25,224 nucleotides of DNA from JAKSCF01 sp028279945 (GTDB taxonomy: Bacteria > Bacillota > Clostridia > Peptostreptococcales > JAAYPU01). Below, piece after piece: positions 12,098-19,003 of this stretch (position 1 is its first letter; every line of letters starts with the position of its first letter). Position numbers and translations under genes: made by a program. The notes beneath the pieces are model-generated. The model was not told the origin of the DNA and made no database searches. It saw nothing but the letters and a program-made list of their open reading frames with translations. The stretch lies in contig JANQMT010000037.1 of NCBI GenBank assembly GCA_028279945.1, positions 1-25,224 of the forward strand, in the 5' to 3' direction.

Positions 12098-13192
12098 TCA
12101 TTCCCATCTTTTTAAATTTATAGATGAATTGATCTGATTAATAAATTGTGATAACAAATCACAAAGAGAAGCTATGTCCCCTAAATCACATACTTCCACC
12201 GGAGAATGTGTGTATCTTGCAGCAAAAGCCAAGTCTATACTTGGAATACTTCCTAATTCAAGCTGAACGTAAGACAAATCGGTTAATATTCCCGTTAGTG
12301 CACTTTTTTGAATGTTTATACCGGCTTGCTTTGCTGTATCGGCAATGTGTTTTACAAGCTTGGGATGAGGAATAGTACCGTTTAATGTGCCTCTGCCATG
12401 AAAAGAGTACATGGATATAATAGGCCCGCGCCCAAGCCGGATATCCGATCGATCTTTTGTGTCAGGTGTGTCACCGGAAGGACACACATCGATACATATT
12501 GCAAGATCAGGTGAAATTTTCCTTGCTGCGATCATAGCCCCTCGTAAATTGTATTCTTCTAAAACAGTGCCCACCAGATAGACAGTTGCATCAGTCTGGT
12601 TGCTTTTTAAAGCTTTTGCTATGCTTAGTAGACAAGCACATCCGCCTCGGTTGTCGATAGATGTTGCTGCCACTTTGTTGTTAGCAAGCTTTTGGAAACT
12701 GGGTTCATAGATAATGGGACACCCCACGTCAATACCCAGGTTTTGGACTTCTTCTTTACTATTTGCACCCAAGTCAATGTAGAGGTCAAGGTAAGGGATT
12801 ACTTGGGTTTTCTCGTTGGGTGGTGTGATATGATGGGATTTGTTTCCGATAACACCTGGTATATATTCATCATCTTCTGTTTTTACTTGAACCTTCAGGC
12901 CTGGCAGTACCTTTTCAGGAACACCTCCAAGGCGTTCGAATTGAATAAAACCATTATCATCAATTTTTCTGACCACCAATCCCAATTGATCCATATGTGC
13001 AAAAATCATGACTTTAGGACTGTTTTTTTCTCTTCCATCGATTCTAGCAATGACGTTGCCTATTGGGTCTATTTCAACAGAGTTCGTAAATGGCTGTATC
13101 TCTTTAGTTAAATAATCCGCCATCTTATTTTCGTAACCGGATAATGCCGGAATTAGGGTCATATCTTGAATCCATTGCTCCAGTTCCTTCAT
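12098..13192 (-). CDS. M42-family metallopeptidase (SgcX/FrvX-like)
   Basis: A 364-aa di-metal exopeptidase-fold protein. The expected residues are all present: His66 and Asp68 in FAHMDQ, Asp180 in SIDNRGG, the pair Glu212-Glu213 in TVLEEYNLRGA, Asp235 in CIDVCPSGD, and His329 in RYTHSPVE. Classical M42 enzymes remove N-terminal residues from peptides, but SgcX and FrvX of E. coli lie in sugar operons with unknown substrates. The ATG at 13192 is placed by AGGAGGAG, which sits in the last codons of the upstream regulator gene; a GTG at 13198 overlaps this RBS. Within this locus it may hydrolyse an amide or peptide-like bond in an imported sugar conjugate (inference). Confidence 0.88.
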   Translation of the reverse strand: MKELEQWIQDMTLIPALSGYENKMADYLTKEIQPFTNSVEIDPIGNVIARIDGREKNSPKVMIFAHMDQLGLVVRKIDDNGFIQFERLGGVPEKVLPGLKVQVKTEDDEYIPGVIGNKSHHITPPNEKTQVIPYLDLYIDLGANSKEEVQNLGIDVGCPIIYEPSFQKLANNKVAATSIDNRGGCACLLSIAKALKSNQTDATVYLVGTVLEEYNLRGAMIAARKISPDLAICIDVCPSGDTPDTKDRSDIRLGRGPIISMYSFHGRGTLNGTIPHPKLVKHIADTAKQAGINIQKSALTGILTDLSYVQLELGSIPSIDLAFAARYTHSPVEVCDLGDIASLCDLLSQFINQINSSINLKRWE

Positions 13193-13194
13193 TT

Positions 13195-13977
13195 TCACTC
13201 CTCCTGTTTGTTAGTATCAGCGATTATGATTTCTACACCGTATTCATTTAGTGCACCCATGTACTGCTCAGAAATCTTTTCAGTGACAATCGTTTTGATA
13301 TCACTAATCTGACATAGATGACAGAATACACGTTTACCGAATTTTTCGCTGTCTGTAACCAATATGGATTGTTGTGCCGAGTCCATCATCGCTTTTTTGA
13401 TTTCAATTTCTTCTATTGAACGATTAGAAAGTCCTGATTCTATGTCTAAGGCATCACATCCAAGGAAAGTTTTATTGACCTTTAAGCTTCTGATGAATTT
13501 TTCACAACGATTACCTACCAAAGTATAGGTATCGGTATTTAATAGACTACCTCCGGTGACGATGAGGTTAATGTTCTTTTTGTGTGCCAATTCATTAGCA
13601 ATTTTTATATCATGGGTAATGACTGTAATATTACTTTGAGTAATGTTTTTAGCAACTTCCAGCGTTGTTGTACCGGCATCCAGTAAGATGATATCATTGT
13701 CATTAATGAGGGTGGCGGCCTTCTTTCCGATGATTTTTTTAGCTGAAACATTGAGATTTTCTTTTGCTTCTGTGGGGATTTCATAAGAAAATCTATTTTC
13801 GATTGATACTGCACCTCCGTGGGTTTTTACAATAAGACCTTTTTGAGCCAGATCTTCTAAATCCCTTCGTATCGTTACTTTTGAAACATTGAATATTTCA
13901 CTTAACTCAATGACGTGAACCTTCTTGTGTTCGTTAATATAATCCAGTATTTTTTCAGCTCTTTCAATTTGAAACAT
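13195..13977 (-). CDS. DeoR/GlpR-family transcriptional repressor
   Basis: A 260-aa regulator. The N-terminal winged helix-turn-helix carries the family signature: VHVIELSEIFNVSKVTIRRD (residues 20-39), then LEDLAQKGLIVKTHGGA. The C-terminal sensor domain has the isomerase-like GKKAATLI, DAGTTTLEVAK and VTGGSLL segments that usually bind a phosphorylated sugar. The ATG at 13977 has GGAGGA at the right distance; a longer reading from 14016 overlaps the permease gene and lacks an RBS. It sits in the middle of the transport-catabolism operon, between permease and M42 genes. Autoregulation and control of the divergent promoters at 17611-17773 are likely. Confidence 0.92.
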   Translation of the reverse strand: MFQIERAEKILDYINEHKKVHVIELSEIFNVSKVTIRRDLEDLAQKGLIVKTHGGAVSIENRFSYEIPTEAKENLNVSAKKIIGKKAATLINDNDIILLDAGTTTLEVAKNITQSNITVITHDIKIANELAHKKNINLIVTGGSLLNTDTYTLVGNRCEKFIRSLKVNKTFLGCDALDIESGLSNRSIEEIEIKKAMMDSAQQSILVTDSEKFGKRVFCHLCQISDIKTIVTEKISEQYMGALNEYGVEIIIADTNKQEE

Positions 13978-13993
13978 TTTTTTCCTCCAATAT

Positions 13994-14992
13994 TTATGTG
14001 TTTTTTCTTTCATCAAAATAATTTAGAATCATGACGGATATCAGCAAAACGCCCCATGCCAGCTCTTTGAGGTATACGTTGATTCTTAGCATGTTTAATC
14101 CACTGGATAAGAACTGAACAGAGAGCAGACCCAATAGTATGCCTACAAACTTGCCTTCGCCTCCATCTGGATTGACGCCGCCCAATATAGCAATTAAGAT
14201 AGCTTGCAAAACATAGGATGTACCAAAGTCTGCTTTTGCCGAATTGGTTTTGGCGATGATAATAATGCCTGCTATAGCGGCCAAGATTCCACTGAATAAA
14301 TAAGTGTAAAAAATGATTTTATCTTTTTTTAAGCCTGCATACTCTGCTGCTTTTACATTGGTTCCTACTAAGAAAAGCTTAGTGCCAAATGGCATGTATT
14401 TAAATATATATACCACTATTGCCAAGACAACGAGAAAGATAATCAAGGGTACGGCGGTATTACCGATAGTACCATTTCCTATGAATAAAAATTGTTTTGG
14501 AAAACCATATATGGCAGTACCCTTTGTAATGACAATCGAAATACCTGTGTACAGGCTCATTGTACCTAGTGTAGCCAATATTGGGGGAACATTCAATTTA
14601 GCTACCAGTATTCCGTTGACTAATCCACACAAGCCGCCGACTATTATAGCGGAGATAATAGCTATAAATATATATAGATAAAGTGTAAAAACACTTGGGT
14701 CTTCGGGCAATAAGTTGGTCAATATTAATGCTGCAGTGATGGCAGATAGATTTGCAGTCCCTACAACCGATAAATCTATACCGCCTGAAATCATAGCTAA
14801 AGAAATAGCGAGTACTAAAAGCCCTAATTCAGGAATTTGAAATGATATGGACTTATAATTTTTTATGGATAAGAAAATATCCGGATTCATTATTGAAAAA
14901 AGCGTGAAGATTGCTAAAGTGATCAATAATAACCTAAATATTTTTTTGTTTTCCAATATGCTTTTTTTCATACTATTTAATGCACTATTCAT
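13994..14992 (-). CDS. Sugar ABC transporter permease (RbsC-type), second of pair
   Basis: A 332-aa membrane protein of the BPD_transp_2 family with about eight to ten hydrophobic helices. The family stretch SGGIDLSV follows the third hydrophobic block. A LATLGTMSLYTGISIVITKG segment and the C-terminal GGVNPDGGEGKFVGILLG loop are typical of ribose/xylose/AI-2 importers. GGAGGA lies eight bases before the ATG. It ends 16 bp before the DeoR-type gene and starts 27 bp after the first permease. The two different permeases imply a heterodimeric channel, as in LsrC/LsrD, rather than the RbsC homodimer. Confidence 0.93.
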   Translation of the reverse strand: MNSALNSMKKSILENKKIFRLLLITLAIFTLFSIMNPDIFLSIKNYKSISFQIPELGLLVLAISLAMISGGIDLSVVGTANLSAITAALILTNLLPEDPSVFTLYLYIFIAIISAIIVGGLCGLVNGILVAKLNVPPILATLGTMSLYTGISIVITKGTAIYGFPKQFLFIGNGTIGNTAVPLIIFLVVLAIVVYIFKYMPFGTKLFLVGTNVKAAEYAGLKKDKIIFYTYLFSGILAAIAGIIIIAKTNSAKADFGTSYVLQAILIAILGGVNPDGGEGKFVGILLGLLSVQFLSSGLNMLRINVYLKELAWGVLLISVMILNYFDERKNT

Positions 14993-15019
14993 TTATTGTA
15001 TCCTCCAGCTCAATTTCTT

Positions 15020-16000
15020 TTAAACTTTTTTCTTCTTATTTTGATACGCTTGTAAGGAAATAGCACCAATAATAATGAGGCCGGTTACAACCTTTTGCCA
15101 ATAAGATGATACGTGAAGTAAGATTAAACTGCTATTAATGGTAACGATGGTCAGTACACCTAATATAGTGCCTAAAACACTGCCTTTACCACCGGTTATG
15201 CTTGCACCACCTAAAACAACGGCTGCAATCACATTTAATTCATCCCCCACTAAATCAAAAGGGCTTGCCATTCTTACAAGTGAGGAGTGGATAATACCGT
15301 TAATGCCGGCTAATAGACCCGCAGTGCAATAAACAAAGACGTGTACTTTTTTTATGTGAATACCAATTCTTTCTGCTGAGATATAATCGCCTCCCACAGC
15401 ATAGATACTTCTGCCCATGGTAGTGTATTTTAATATTAAGTGAATCGTAACAGCTAAAATAATTAATAGGATAACAGAAATATGTAAACCGTATGTAACA
15501 CCTTGGGGATCGACATACTCTATGATGTTCATTTTGGAGAAATCTATTAAACTACCAGGGATATCGATAATATGGTCAGAACCTACAAATGAGAGCAAGA
15601 TACCTCTGAAAACATTGGCTGTACCTAGGGTGATGATGAAAGCCGACAGTTTGAATCTATGGATAAGCCATGCATTGAAAAGTCCTAATAATGCACCGAT
15701 GATTGCTGCAGTTAGAAAGAGCAGTAGAATATTAGCATTGGGATTGACGGCAATATACAGCTTGACGACGGAATACATTGCAAAAGCTGAAATCGCCATA
15801 AAAGAAACATCTATCCCCCCTGATATCAGTACGAGAAGTACACCAAGTGACAATATGCCCATTTCAATACTATTTTTGGTGATATCAAATACATTGCCCA
15901 ATGAAAAAAAAGTAGGGTTAATCATTCCGAATACGATAGATAGAATTAATAAGATGAAGAATAATATTGCTTCATTGTTTTTTAAAAGCCTTTTAACCAT
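15020..16000 (-). CDS. Sugar ABC transporter permease (RbsC-type), first of pair
   Basis: A 326-aa BPD_transp_2 membrane protein. Hydrophobic helices run through the chain, with LISGGIDVSFMAISAFAMY as the family signature, FKLSAFIITLGTANVFRGIL in the middle, and VLGGASITGGKGSVLGTILG near the end. The start is set at the ATG at 16000 because GGGAG lies eight bases upstream; the ATG at 16015 forms part of that RBS and has none of its own. It would pair with the 13994-14992 permease and the ATPase to carry the sugar into the cytosol. Confidence 0.92.
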   Translation of the reverse strand: MVKRLLKNNEAILFFILLILSIVFGMINPTFFSLGNVFDITKNSIEMGILSLGVLLVLISGGIDVSFMAISAFAMYSVVKLYIAVNPNANILLLFLTAAIIGALLGLFNAWLIHRFKLSAFIITLGTANVFRGILLSFVGSDHIIDIPGSLIDFSKMNIIEYVDPQGVTYGLHISVILLIILAVTIHLILKYTTMGRSIYAVGGDYISAERIGIHIKKVHVFVYCTAGLLAGINGIIHSSLVRMASPFDLVGDELNVIAAVVLGGASITGGKGSVLGTILGVLTIVTINSSLILLHVSSYWQKVVTGLIIIGAISLQAYQNKKKKV

Positions 16001-16065
16001 CGCTAATTCTCCCATTTAAAATATTTAACCTAGATTTTGTAGTTATCGTGAATAATCTGGGTTGA

Positions 16066-17562
16066 TCAATGAATTTCGATTAAGTCTTTTTCGATAACAT
16101 TTTCATCAATGTCTTTGCATTGATATTCGTTGATAAACTTACCTTTTTGCATGATGATGACTCTATTACAAATATTCATCAGTTCAGGAACATCATCCGA
16201 TATAACGATGACGCCTATTTTTTCCTTTGCTAAAGCTTTAATGGTCTTATGTATCTCGTCTTTTGATCCGATATCAACACCTACTGTTGGACAATTTAGT
16301 ATTAAGATCTGAGGCTTTGTTGCCAGCCATCTGCCGATGACAACTCTTTGCTGGTTACCCCCGGATAAACTTCTTACGGGTAATTCAGCAGAAGTAGTCT
16401 TGATGTTCAACTTTTTAATGCTGTCACCTACAACATTTTCGATCTTTGTTTTGCTTAATTTATGATACTTATTGGTGAGAGACTCTATGATAGTGGTGAT
16501 GATATTATTGCTGATACTTCTTTCTAAAAATAACCCTTCTGTTAGACGGTCTTCCGGTACGTATGCAATTTTGTTGTCCAGCGCATCTTGGGTATCTTTG
16601 ATATGAACTTCTTTGCCATCTAAATTAATGGTGCCTGAATCGTAAGGGAATAGTCCGAATAATGCTTTGGCAAGTTCTGTTCTGCCGCAGCCTAACAATC
16701 CGGTTATTCCCAGTATTTCGCCAGAATATAGGTGGAAATTTATGTCTTCGAAAAAGGTCGGTTTGGTTAGTCCTTTTACCTGCATTAGAAGCTTGGCATT
16801 TTCAGATTTGGTATATGGATAACCTTCTCTAACGATATTTTTTCCTGTCATATAATAGACCACGTTATCGTGATTGTACTGGCTGACATCACCTTCTGAA
16901 ACTAAGCAGCCATTTCGAAGAATATATATTTTATCTGAGAGAGCAAAGACTTCATCCAGCTTATGGCTCACAAATAAAATAGAAATGCCGTTTTGTTTAA
17001 GATTATCGATGACTTTAAATAAAGATTGGATTTCTTTATTGGTTAATGCTGTAGTTGGTTCGTCCATTATAATGAGTTTTGCGTTTTGCATAATAGCACG
17101 GCAAATCGCAACCAGCTGTTTTTCTGCTACCGGTAAATTCTCTACTTTTTCATTTAAATCAATGTCAATATTTAACCGTTGCATGGTTTCTTTTGCCATT
17201 GCTTTAGATGCTTTCCAATTAAAAAGGCGTTTTCCTGTGGTGAGTTGATGGTTGAATACGATGTTTTCTGCAACTGTCATATTTGGAAAAAGTGAAAAAT
17301 CTTGAAAGATGATTTGGATACCTTCTTCCATTGCTTTAATAGGAGACATCTTACTCATAAGATGACCGTTTATATAAAGTTGTCCTTTGTCTTGTTTATA
17401 AACGCCGGCAATGATTTTAATCATAGTGGATTTTCCAGAACCATTTTCACCAACCAAACAACAGGTTTTTCCACATTCAATATTAAAATTAATGTCGTTA
17501 AGGGCTTGTGCGCCATAAAATGACTTGCTTATTCCTTTTAATTCAACAATGCTATCAGGCAT
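16066..17562 (-). CDS. Sugar ABC transporter ATP-binding protein, two nucleotide-binding domains (RbsA-type)
   Basis: A 498-aa protein with two ABC domains, the usual length for RbsA/LsrA/XylG. Domain 1 has Walker A GENGSGKST (38-46), Walker B IIMDEPT (Asp167, Glu168) and the altered signature LPVAEKQ that is normal for this class. Domain 2 has a degenerate Walker A GLLGCGRTE (288-296, Arg where Lys is expected) and a true LSGGNQQ signature (399-405). Its Walker B reads ILNCPT, so both acidic residues are replaced (Asn423, Cys424). Only one site is likely to hydrolyse ATP. AAGGAT precedes the ATG. It is the first gene of the minus-strand operon. Confidence 0.94.
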   Translation of the reverse strand: MPDSIVELKGISKSFYGAQALNDINFNIECGKTCCLVGENGSGKSTMIKIIAGVYKQDKGQLYINGHLMSKMSPIKAMEEGIQIIFQDFSLFPNMTVAENIVFNHQLTTGKRLFNWKASKAMAKETMQRLNIDIDLNEKVENLPVAEKQLVAICRAIMQNAKLIIMDEPTTALTNKEIQSLFKVIDNLKQNGISILFVSHKLDEVFALSDKIYILRNGCLVSEGDVSQYNHDNVVYYMTGKNIVREGYPYTKSENAKLLMQVKGLTKPTFFEDINFHLYSGEILGITGLLGCGRTELAKALFGLFPYDSGTINLDGKEVHIKDTQDALDNKIAYVPEDRLTEGLFLERSISNNIITTIIESLTNKYHKLSKTKIENVVGDSIKKLNIKTTSAELPVRSLSGGNQQRVVIGRWLATKPQILILNCPTVGVDIGSKDEIHKTIKALAKEKIGVIVISDDVPELMNICNRVIIMQKGKFINEYQCKDIDENVIEKDLIEIH

Positions 17563-17610
17563 TTGCAGATCCTTCTTTCTATGAAAAAATTGGTTAATTT
17601 CTCGTTATTA

Positions 17611-17639
17611 ATTATAAATCCCTTTTTGGAAAAAGTAAA
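17611..17639 (-). promoter_or_regulatory. Promoter of the minus-strand sugar operon
   Basis: On the minus strand: TTTACT (17639 to 17634), a 17-bp spacer, then TATAAT (17616 to 17611). The -10 is perfect and the -35 matches four of six bases. It lies about 50 bp upstream of the ATPase ATG, and its -35 is inside a long inverted repeat. Confidence 0.65.
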
Positions 17640-17657
17640 TAGAAAAATTTACTTTTT
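17630..17657. promoter_or_regulatory. Inverted repeat, candidate operator of the DeoR-type repressor
   Basis: AAAAAGTAAAT and ATTTACTTTTT form a perfect 11-bp inverted repeat around a 6-nt spacer, covering the -35 of the minus-strand operon. On the minus strand GAAACAAAAAGTA (17662 to 17650) overlaps it. A similar GAAACTAAAAGAA (17728-17740) ends 4 bp before the -35 of the divergent receptor gene. The repeats are seen; repressor binding is inferred. Confidence 0.45.
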
Positions 17658-17744
17658 GTTTCTTTTGTTTTCTTTTCACGCAAATAATCAAAAAAAATCG
17701 TATAAATCCGCATTTATCTACAAAAAGGAAACTAAAAGAACGTA

Positions 17745-17773
17745 TTGACAAATAATCGAAAATAAAATAAAAT
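17745..17773 (+). promoter_or_regulatory. Promoter of the solute-binding protein gene
   Basis: TTGACA (17745-17750), 17 bp, TAAAAT (17768-17773). The spacing is ideal and the hexamers match six and five positions. The likely start is near 17780, leaving a leader of about 60 nt. That leader contains an extra GGGAGGAAG (17794-17802) and a possible four-codon frame at 17813-17827 before the real RBS. Confidence 0.75.
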
Positions 17774-17842
17774 GATTTAAATACATATCCTATGGGAGGA
17801 AGTTAACGAACAATGGTATTAAATTAAAAGGAGAGGTGAGTT

Positions 17843-18865
17843 ATGAAAAAACTATTATCATTATTACTAATCTTTGTGTTAGTTATAGGTGGTTTAGTTG
17901 CATGCGGAGGAGGAGAAGAGCCTGCTGTTGAGGATGGCACTGAAGGCAGCGAAACAGATGTGTTGACAATGGCAAATGTACCAAAGCTTGTAGGTATCCA
18001 GTGGTTTAACAGAATGGAAGAAGGCCTAAAAAGGTATAGTGAAGATACGGGAAACGAAGTATTCCAAACCGGTCCGACAAAAGCAGATGCAGCGTTGCAA
18101 GTTCAATCTATTGAAGATGTTATTGCACAAGGTGTAGATGTCTTAACTGTAGTACCATATTCTCCAGAAGCTTTAGAACCGGTGTTAGCAAGAGCTCGAG
18201 AGGAAGGTATTGTAGTTATCAGTCATGAAGCTTCAAATCAAGAAAATGTAGATTACGATGTGGAAGCGTTTAATAATACAGAATATGGTGCACATTTAAT
18301 GGATCATTTGGCAGGTTTTATGGAAGAAGAAGGCGAGTATGTTATTTTCGTTGGAGGACTAACGGCTAAAACTCACATGGAATGGGCGGATGGCGCAAAG
18401 ACGCGTCAATTAGAGAAGTATCCAAATATGATTTTGGTCACAGAGTATATAGAATCCAATGAAGACCAACAAACTGCTCAAGAAAAGATGAGAGAAATAT
18501 TAAAAACATATCCAAATATAAAAGGTGTAATAGGTAGTGCGGCAACGGATGTAGCAGGTGCAGCTTTGGCAATAGAAGAAGCTAATAAGGTAGAGCAAAT
18601 TTCAGTTGTAGGTACAAGTTTGGTATCGATTTCTCAAAAGTATTTAGAAAATGGCTCTATAAATCTTATCAGTTTCTGGGACCCTGCAGATGCAGGCTAT
18701 GCAATGATGAGTGTTGCTGAAAAAGTAGCCAATGGCGAAAAAATCAGTACAGGAGACGATCTTGGTGTTACGGGATATGACAGCGTAGTTGTAGATGGCA
18801 AAGTAATCTATGGAAAAGCTTGGATTGATGTTACCACTGAGAATATGGGCGATTATGATTTCTAA
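17843..18865 (+). CDS. Sugar ABC transporter solute-binding lipoprotein (RbsB/LsrB-like)
   Basis: A 340-aa lipoprotein receptor. The signal peptide MKKLLSLLLIFVLVIGGLVAC ends in lipobox LVAC, with Cys21 as the lipid anchor, followed by an acidic linker. The mature part is a type I periplasmic-binding fold: VPKLVGIQWFNRMEEGLKRY, DVIAQGVDVLTVVPYSPEAL, VVISHEAS, a hinge region with IKGVIGSAATDVAGAALA, and the ending TTENMGDYDF. The start and end resemble AI-2 receptor LsrB, but several AI-2 contact positions, as I recall them, appear replaced. AGGAGAGGTGAG precedes the ATG. It is transcribed away from its permeases and ATPase and ends at its own strong terminator, so it can be made in excess. 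Confidence 0.92.
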   Translation: MKKLLSLLLIFVLVIGGLVACGGGEEPAVEDGTEGSETDVLTMANVPKLVGIQWFNRMEEGLKRYSEDTGNEVFQTGPTKADAALQVQSIEDVIAQGVDVLTVVPYSPEALEPVLARAREEGIVVISHEASNQENVDYDVEAFNNTEYGAHLMDHLAGFMEEEGEYVIFVGGLTAKTHMEWADGAKTRQLEKYPNMILVTEYIESNEDQQTAQEKMREILKTYPNIKGVIGSAATDVAGAALAIEEANKVEQISVVGTSLVSISQKYLENGSINLISFWDPADAGYAMMSVAEKVANGEKISTGDDLGVTGYDSVVVDGKVIYGKAWIDVTTENMGDYDF

Positions 18866-18883
18866 TTTTTCTCCCTTATGATG

Positions 18884-18923
18884 AATAAGGATTGATTGCG
18901 AACAATCAATCCTTATTTTTTTT
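18884..18923 (+). terminator. Rho-independent terminator after the solute-binding protein gene
   Basis: A perfect 15-bp stem AATAAGGATTGATTG / CAATCAATCCTTATT (18884-18898 with 18903-18917) closed by the tetraloop CGAA and followed by a run of T. It is very stable and separates the receptor gene from malic enzyme. Confidence 0.93.
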
Positions 18924-18931
18924 AGCGATTT

Positions 18932-18959
18932 TTGGATATTAATATAGAAAAATTATAGG
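18932..18959 (+). promoter_or_regulatory. Possible promoter of malic enzyme
   Basis: TTGGAT (18932-18937), 16 bp, TATAGG (18954-18959). Both hexamers are partial matches. A promoter is needed here because a strong terminator lies just upstream, but the exact position is uncertain. Confidence 0.3.
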
Positions 18960-19003
18960 TAAAATGATAGTATGATAATTGTTTCAGAAAGGATTGATGA
19001 AAA

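Noticed and set aside
12692..13111. 139-codon open frame on the plus strand inside the M42 gene
   Set aside because: It is antisense to a gene with all family motifs, has no RBS, and its translation resembles no known family.
17794..17827. GGGAGGAAG followed by a four-codon frame (MVLN) in the receptor gene leader
   Set aside because: The spacing of the RBS-like sequence to the ATG is too long and a four-codon frame carries no evidence of function.
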